A program made the position numbers and the translations under genes. The notes beneath the pieces were generated by a model. The model saw nothing but the letters and a program-made list of their open reading frames with translations, had not been told where the DNA came from and searched no databases. A stretch of 12,087 nucleotides of DNA from an uncultured bacterium. GTDB taxonomy: Bacteria > Patescibacteriota > Dojkabacteria > SC72. The stretch covers positions 1-12,087 of the forward strand of contig CALLXA010000081.1 in the NCBI GenBank assembly GCA_938015795.1, in the 5' to 3' direction. This document shows, in pieces, positions 1-9,000 of this stretch. Each line of letters starts with the position of its first letter. The first letter of the stretch is position 1.

Positions 1-3000
1 CTACAAACATATCACTACCCATAGTTTGTAATCTTAATAGATTACCACCTGTACCTGTTTTATTTATCCATATACTATTCGAATTTGTACCACTATCTAC
101 TTGTGCTAATACCGGTGCAATGATTACACTACCACTAGTACTTGATTGTAAATCTATAGCAGCACCCCCTAGTATTACATCTAACTTCATCTTCTTTGTC
201 TCCCCGGTATTGTTGTATAACCTAACTGTATTTGCATCAATCATTTGGATATCATAACCAGTCTTATATACAAAGCTAATATTTTCCAATTTAGGTTGAT
301 ATGAAAGATTTGTAGTTGTAAATATTACCCTATATTGTAGATAGTCATTTGCACTGCTAGTTATCTTACTTCCTTTGTTTGTTGTTAATAGTTTTTCTGC
401 TCTAACATTATCTACATATGCAGTAACAGATGTACCAGTTGTGGAAAGACTTGTTAACCTTATCTTAGTTATAGCATCTCGACTAGCACTAGCAATGTCG
501 GAGAGATCCCAATATACTTTTTGCCATGTATTAGATGCATCTATAGATATATCTTCATACAATTCATTTCCAGCACTTTCTCCCATACTCAATCTTAAAG
601 TATTTCCTGCTTTGTCACTTCTTACCCATGTTGTTAAGTAATCGTAATTTACTAAGCTAGTACTTGATATTGTAGCTTCAAGATATCCATTGTTTGTACT
701 TGTTGTAAATTTAGTAATATTTGCAGCTGTAGATTCATCTTCATCTTCGAAGTATGCTACGTTCCTAGTAACATCACCCTCACCTGAAGTACTATTTATA
801 TCACTCCACACAGAATTATCATTGCTGTCTACAAGATCAATGTAGTTACTTCCATCTGTGAATGGCTTCCATGATTCCCACGTTCCATCTGTTGGATCAG
901 AACTGCTACCAGTTCTTGTTTGTACAGATATTTTTCCATATGTATCCAAATCTTGATTCCAAAATACATTTCCATATGATTGAGCATCTGGTGTAGCTAT
1001 TACTGGTGAATTATATATACCATATGTGTTATATCCAACATTTGTATAACTTGTAGTTGATGTGTTTGCTGTTTCTCCATCTTTTTCATCAGAGTAATAT
1101 ACAGCTATACGACCAGAACCACCAAATCCACCATCATATGTATCCAATGAGTTGTGTCCAGTACCACCTGTACCTCCAGAAACAGTTATAGTACCAGAAG
1201 AGTAATCCACTGTACTACCTTCTAAACGTATAGATCCACCAGCACCACCACCACCACCACCACCATCATTCGAATCTTCTCCGTGATTAGCACCATTCTC
1301 TCCGGTAGCACTAATACTTCCACTAACCGTTATACTCGAAGAGCTTACGTACAAAATACCTCCTCCATCACCTCCATTACCTCCGAGTATTCCTAGTCCC
1401 CTACCACCAGCACCACCACCTGAACCAAAATATATTTTGTTTAGAGAAGAATCTCCATATGTACCACCACCACCACCAGTACCACCATATGCATGACCAC
1501 CTGTATTAGAACCAATACTACCATCTCCTGCTAAAGTTCCTGTTGGTTCATCCGCTAGAGTTCCAGCTGTAACGTTTATTTCACCATTCTGACCAACAGT
1601 ACCATATCCTCCTCCTCCACCAGATCCACCAAAACCGTAGTATCCAGAAGTATCATCTCTAGCACCACCACCACCACCACCAGCACCACCTGCGGTACCA
1701 GAACCAGGAGTACCTGTTGCACCATCATCTTGTCCTGTACCACCACCACCACCACAAAGTCCATCGACACCATTTAAAGAGCCTTCACTACCACCAACAC
1801 CACCAGCTCCTGTCACACCAGAAGAACCTGCTGGAGCACAGAAGGATTCAGCTCCATATCCACCAGTTGCATTGACTGCAGTGTTAGCAAGACCTTTTGT
1901 ATATCCTTTTCCATTTGCATTAATAGAGCAGTCAGCACCAACAACAACACTACCGTTAGCTCTAAAGAACAACACTCCTCCTTTTGTACCATCCCAATCA
2001 GATGGATAGAAGTCTGAGGCTGTAGAAACAGTAACATTAGTATAGTTAGGTACACGTTGTAACATTACTCTTTGATTAGTTGTACTTGTTCCAATATTAG
2101 TATCTCCACCGTTATCACCATAATATTTTGTTTTTGCATTCTTAAATGTAACTGTACTTCCACTAACACTTTGGACTTCCAGTGTCTCATAGTTTCCAAC
2201 ATTATCAAAACTAGAAGGAGTGCCTTGAAGGTTAATCACTAAAACCTCGTCTCCAATATTGAGACAACCAGTACTTGGCGAAGTGCTAAGTGTAGCTTCT
2301 GTCCCACCGGCATTAAATGCAGTTATGCTATAGTTGACAGCATCTCCACCATCTGAACAACTACGACCAGATATCAAGCTTGCAGTGTTAATATTTGTAT
2401 CTGAGCTTACTGTTATAGCTCCATCTGCTCCAGTACCTACATCTATACCTGGACTTAATTCTACATCTGTTAATCTAACATCTGTCCTTATCATCCCTAC
2501 ACTATCTGCATCATTCCACTGATTTGAAAGACTATGTGTAATTGTAGAATCTGTATTTTGAATCTCCAACCATTTATTTAAATTATCATCAAATACCCAA
2601 CCATTGGCAACAAGATTATAGGTTCCTTGCCCGTGCCTTACTTCTATATAATCACCGCTAATGACACCGTCTTCTTGCTGACTATATACACCGTTACCAT
2701 TCGCATTACTAATGTCCATTTGTGCTAATGCCCAATCTTTAATATATATTGAACTATTTAATCCAGCTCCTCTATCTATTACAAATTTCACCTTATATTC
2801 ATCTCCTGAAGTTGTGAAATCAAATGAATATTCATATTCAGGTAATTTACCATTTGTATTTGTCTTTATTAAATTACCTTCAACATATGTTGAACCATTA
2901 TCATTTGAAACATATACATCTATATCAGCACTGACATCATCAGGATCAATATTAGCATTCATCCATAGATATGCTTTGTTACTTCTTTGATCGAATTTTG

Positions 3001-6000
3001 TCATATTAGAGTAATATGTACCTGTTGATTCATTTCCAAATCCATCTATTCCCATAATCATTCCACTACTTCCTACATCTCCAGAGAAGATTGGATAATT
3101 TCTACCTGATAGTAATTCAATATTATTAGTTGATGTTACTGGATCAGAACTTGTTGTATATGTATCTACTAATGTGTCTGATCTTAAATCGATCTTAGAT
3201 ATTCCACCACCCTCTGTACCTACATACATATATATACCCTCAGGAGTTACCATAATAGATCGAGTATCATTTGTAGAACCATTTAATTTGTTATATGTAT
3301 CACCTAAACTATGTGATCCATCTAATGCTCTTCTACCTGTGTCATAAATATTTTTTATGTTATCTGATTTTAAATATGTTCCTGTTAACATTATCTCATC
3401 TAAAAACCCTTCATATTCAGCATCTGATAGACTAGATCTATCACCAATATATAACGAGCCAGAAGTATTGGACATAGAGCCTGAGAAAGATGTACTTGTA
3501 GAATCTAATACTCCATCTATATATGCAGAAACTACAGAACCATTAGAAGTAAATGCAACATGGTGCCATTGGTTATCTGTTACTACCCCACGAGTTGTAA
3601 CACCTGCAACATTAGCTCCCGCAGATGTCCACAGAATAAACTGCATCGTACCATTGGTATTAACCCATGCTCCATACTCATATCCATTCTTAAGAAGAAC
3701 ATATTCAGAAGCACTTGGATTACCATTTTTCTTCATCCAAAAGCTAACAGACATAGTATTATTTTCGAAACTAAAATCATCATAATCTGATATTGAAAAA
3801 TATTGGTTAGTTCCATTAAAAGATGCAGCTTCCCCTCTTATACCTGAGTTTGCAAATGTAATTCCTCCATTATTAACTAACGTATTGCCATTTCCAGATA
3901 AATCTTCCAAATCTGAAGCTGTATTATTATTGAAACCATATACAGCACGTTTATCTCCAACCATAGTCTCAGTGATATAATCTTTTGTGTAATATTTAGA
4001 AGATCCATTGTTTTCAAGATTACCATCAGTACCTGTAGCACCAGATTGATACTCATGTATTACACCAACACCATACTCTGTTGAAATATAAACGGTATTA
4101 TCTCCTTTCGATATATTAGATGTACCTTCAGATATATATAAATCTGTAATAAGATCTACGCCCAAAACACCAGGTGAACCAACATTATTTGAATGAATGA
4201 AGCTACTATCATAAGAGTTAGTAGACGTTAAATTGGTATCATAAGCAGTAACACCATATTTAACAACAGGAAAATCAGCCGTATTAGTTCCACTATTTTC
4301 TTTTGTGTAATACAAATCTCCTTTACTTGTTAGTTGAACATGTTTTGTATAATCAGATGTAGTTGAGCTATATAACAGATCAAAACTGTTTCCATGATCA
4401 CCACGCACAACAGTAACCCCTTGATCTGTAGCCCATGCACTATATGTTCTTGGAGATACAGTACCTTTAGCTTCCCATGTATAACAGTAATAAACAGAGG
4501 AAGAGAAATTTCCTCCAGTACTACCTAAGCCTACTTGGAAATTAGAATTTGTCAGGCTACTAGAACCAGCTTCTAGAGAATATACCAATTGATTACTACA
4601 ATTATCAAGAGATGATGGCTCAGACGAAGAATATCCATTGTTACTAACCAATACAGATGGAACAGAATTAAATGTATATGGCAAATTTACTATTTCTTCA
4701 ATTGTCGTAGTATCATCTCCTATAATATATCCCCAACCACCAACAGTTACTTCTTCTGTTTTTTGACTTGGTATTACATTACTATGTACTCCATTAGCTA
4801 CTGTAGAAGCTAAGTTAACAACATTAGAAGAAATAGTATAACCCAATCCACCTTCTCTACTATTTATCGTACCATTATATTTATACATATAACTGCTGTC
4901 ATATAGTAAACTAGAATCTTTAACAAAATCTACTTCCATACCACCACTAACAGTAGCTATATACAACATACCATTCATCATATGAACAGACCTTACATCA
5001 TGAGAAGCGTTATTCAAAAGAATATTGGAACTACCAACAACAGAACTATTACCACTCATCTTCATCCAAACTCTCTGGGTATCTGTATCTACAACAGTTA
5101 TATAGTTATATGAAGAATCACCACTTCCAATGATTAAAGCATGCTCAGGAAATACTCTCTTACTACCTCTATCATTTGTCGTTGTAGGTTCTAATAACCA
5201 GCTTGCTACCCTAAATGTATCACCAGAGTTATACTCAGCTCTTAATGGTGTTATTGTTATATTTGAGCCACTACAACTACCTGCTGTAAATGAATAACTT
5301 TGTCCAAATGTTAAACTTGCATTTGAATCAGAGCAGCTACTATCGGATGATATTATCTTAGCCGTAATACCAGTAGGACTTTGACTCAAAACCTTTATAT
5401 CAATATACCCATGCTCTGATGAGATACCATATGTACCAGTAACTTTAAACAATGATCCATTATATTCTGGAGACAAATTACTATTTTTCAAACAATTACT
5501 ATTACACGCTGTTTGTAAAGAAACACCGTTATACCAATTAGGATCTACACCGATATCTGATAATACATATGGATCAGAATCTTGACCCTGACTACCAGAT
5601 TGAGCTCTGTCATAATAATAGGAGTCCTGTAAAGTTGCAGTTGCACTGCCTAAATATCTATTTCCAACTATATCTAAAGTCGAGCTATCTATTGTATCAC
5701 CACCCCATAATCCCATCCTATTGTCAAAATAGTCTAACCCAATAGTAGAGCTATCTGAATCAGTCTTTAATCCATCTACAAAATTATCAAACATCAAAGC
5801 TTGAGAACTACCCTCCTCTAACAGACCTCTTCTCTCTGCCTCTGAAAGTGAATTATATTTATCTGCCAAAAGATGATATATATCCCTATATGCATTTTTA
5901 TCAAAACCAACATTCAAATATATATCAGCAGTAACTTTGTTCTGAGCATTGAAAACCATACCTACATATCCAGAGCCACTATTAGCCGTAGATGCAACAA

Positions 6001-9000
6001 CACCTACTAATCCATTTCCATCATGTTCAAGAGATGCGGTACCCTTACCTACTGTAGTAGAAGAAAATATGTAATCACCTTTAGATGCTGTAGCTGCATT
6101 GTCTAAATTAACATCAACTAAACCTTCGAAGGCAATTAAACATTTATCTCCATTATCACAATTTCCATCTTTATCGATATCATTATTAACATCAACACCC
6201 TGAACCACTCCAAATGCTCCTATTTGCTTCTCTATATTTGTAGTCGTAAAGGAATTGTTAGTGGTACTATCCAATGTAACTAAAGACTTTGTAGATACTG
6301 TACTTCCAGAATTATTTATCAATCCAACTACCAATCCTTTACCAGCCATAATGCTACCAGATACGAAGAGATTTCCTTGTGCATCAAGATACATCTTCTC
6401 AACACTGTTATTCATAACCGATAGAAGTTTAGATGTAGGATGATCAAATGTTTCAGATGTATTAAATGTAAAAGCAACAGCATCTTCTCCATTTGCAACA
6501 GTAGAAACTGCTACTCCATCAGTAAAACCATCTCCACTACCAACGCCTGTGCTTGTATTTGTTGTTGCAACATCTAATTTAAGATATTTTGTAGCCCCAG
6601 TATAGTTATATAATCGAACATTGTCTTCATCATATAATACTATTCTGTATCCTGAGTTGTATGTAAAAGAGATATTTTCTAATTTAGGTTGATATGAAAG
6701 ATTTGTAGTTGTAAATATAACCCTATATTGAAGATAGTTATTAGGTGTACTTTCAATAGCACTACCTTCATTCTCTGTTAAGACTTTTTCAGCTCTAACA
6801 TTATCTATATATATTGTGTTACTTGCAGCTGTAAGGTTAGTAAACCTTAATTTAGTTACTGCGTTTTTACCCGAATTGGCAATATCTGAAATATCCCAAT
6901 AGACCTTTTGCCAAACATTTGTAGTATCAATTGTTATATATTCTTCTTGTTCAGTAGCAGAAACTTCTCCCATGTTAAGTTTAATTACATTCCCTATTTC
7001 AGAAGATCTCACCCAAGCAGATATATAATCAAAATTAGAAAGATCCGTACTTGCTATTGTAGCTTCAGCATAACCACCGATTATACTACTTACTAATTTT
7101 GTAATATTTCCAACTGTAGACTCATCTTCATCCTCAAAGTATGCTACATCTCTAGTAACATCACCCTCGGAAACAGTTGCATTTGTTCCTATCCAATTGG
7201 TATGTGTATCTGCTACTTCAAGATTCAAATAGTTAGTTGTTGTAGTAAATGGTTTCCATGATTCCCATGTCCCATCAGTTGAATCAGTACTATTACCTGT
7301 TCTTGTTTGTATAGATATTTTCCCATAAGTATCAAGATCTTGATCCCACCTTATCTTCCCATATGTTTGAGCACTAGGTGTTGGTATAACAGGAGAAACA
7401 TACAGACCGTAATTAAATCCAGTTGTATTTGTTAATTGAATATCCGTATCATTTATTGAGGTACGAATAATCCCTACACTATCAGCATCATTCCATTGAT
7501 TAGACAGGTTATGACCAACAGTAACACTACTCTCATTTATATTTTTCCAATTTCCACCACTACAAGCAGCATTATTACTACCACCAACACAAACCCAACC
7601 ATTTGCCAAAACTTCATAAGTATCATCATCGTGATTTACATTCAAATACGAACCATTTGATACAGAACCAACCTCTGAATACAAATCGCCACCAGTCCCC
7701 TTAAGAAGATCTACATTATCCGAACCATCAAAGAAATATAGGTTGGTACCATTCCACCACAAGTCTCCTGAAACAGGAGCTGCAACATCAGTACCACTAG
7801 AACTAGCCAAATTCAATTGAGCAACAGAAGAAGTATTAGCACCAAGGGTTAACATAGCTCCAGTATTACTTGTAGAGCTACCAAATGTTGCATATCCATT
7901 CTGATTGATAAGGCTTAAAACTGTATTTGAAGAGTTTCTCCATTCCATAATATTATCCACTTCAGTATCATTAGCTTTTATAACAACCGCGTCATCAGCA
8001 GAGATAGTTATATTACCTGTAGTATTGGTTATGAAAGATGAAGCACCCGCTATTTCAAGCTTAGACCCTGGAGTACTCGTACCTATACCAAAATTGCCAG
8101 TAGAAACATCAAAGAAAAATTTAGCCGTACCAGCAGTAGTACCACCTATAACTACATCATCTGCAGGATCAGTAAGGTATGAGAATGTACCACCATCAGT
8201 CCAAAGCGAACTACCACTACCACTTCCCAATGCACTACCATTCCAATATAAATCTCCACCAACATTATACAACCTGTTTGTTGTAGTACCTGTAAATGTC
8301 GTGTAGTTATGTAAATATACAGCACCATTACTATCCACTTTGAATACTTCTGTAGAACCATGCATAAGGGATAACAAATCACCTGTTCCATCCTGTATTA
8401 ATTCCAATACAGTATTTACAGCATCATTATTCTCAATCTTAAAAGATACCAATGGCCAATCTGTTGAACTAGAATAATTTGAATATACAGTAAGACCAGA
8501 TCTTTGTTGACTACCTGAAAGAGTTAATCTTTCAGCACCCATATCAAAAGCGAAAGGAGGCATCCCCCCTATATTTGCATCGATATAATCATCGTACGTA
8601 CTAGTCCCAATTGCTGCATAGCTATCACTTCCTAATATAAGGCTATCCGTCAAATCTGTAAGATTAACAAACGATCTATGATCTGTAAATAAAGAACCTC
8701 CACCAGTGGCCAAGCTAACCCAAGCGCCACCGTTATACATTTTCAAAATATTCTCATCGCTATCATAATAAACCATACCCGCAGAAGCAGATGTATAACC
8801 TGAACCATCTACAGAAGAATCAAATTGAAATGCAGTATCAGCCTGAGAAGCATACTTAGATCTCAAGGCATATGCAGTAGCCTGTACGGACATTCTAGAA
8901 AAAGTTTCCGTAAAAGAACCCGCCCCACCAGGAGCAAATAACAATTCTACATACATATCATCTTCACTCATAATAGCTTCTTCTAAAGAGCTATAAACTC

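Larger units (their letters stand above)
1030..2460 (-). other. Gly-rich insert inside repeat copy 2
   Basis: About 470 residues (roughly 2303-2780) are present in copy 2 of the repeat but absent from copy 1. The first third is a Ser/Thr/Asn-rich beta-like stretch (e.g. CSDGGDAVNYSITAFNAGG, near 2340). From C2510 to about 2760 the sequence becomes strongly Gly-rich, with runs of five to seven consecutive glycines separated by Ala, Thr, Ser and Asp, and motifs such as GGGAGGRGLGILGG and GGGAGGSIRLEG. Gly-rich stretches of this kind occur in bacterial adhesins and beta-helix proteins. The likely role is an extended or polyglycine-helix-like surface. There are only two cysteines near its start (C2510 and the CGGGGG near 2538). 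Confidence 0.8.
176..2692 (-). repeat. Internal protein repeat, copy 2 (split by a Gly-rich insert)
   Basis: Residues 2226-3064 repeat copy 1 in the same order. Homologous DNA is offset by 4977 bases at the NQWNDADSVG codons, 6387 at DLDTYGKIS and 6393 at NLSYQPKLE. The jump of about 1410 bases between the first two landmarks marks the insert in this copy. The remaining 6-base difference is small indels. All offsets are multiples of three, so the frame is kept. A 38-base stretch (288..325) is identical to 6681..6718, and 281..349 differs from 6674..6742 at only about four positions, while flanking parts have diverged much more. Confidence 0.85.

Noticed and set aside
1230..1760. Regular ACC/CAC repeats as a possible CRISPR array or minisatellite
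   Set aside because: The repeats are trinucleotide polyglycine codons in frame with the giant gene; there are no fixed-length repeats with unique spacers.
1576..2055. Minus-strand frames rich in Val and Leu opposite the Gly-rich region
   Set aside because: They are out-of-frame readings of GGT/GGA repeats within the giant gene (GTG/TGG in another frame).
3357..3785. A 142-codon plus-strand open frame, and other plus-strand frames across 375..9692
   Set aside because: They lie antisense to the giant gene or leuS, show no recognisable protein features, and are explained by the skewed codon composition of the real minus-strand genes.
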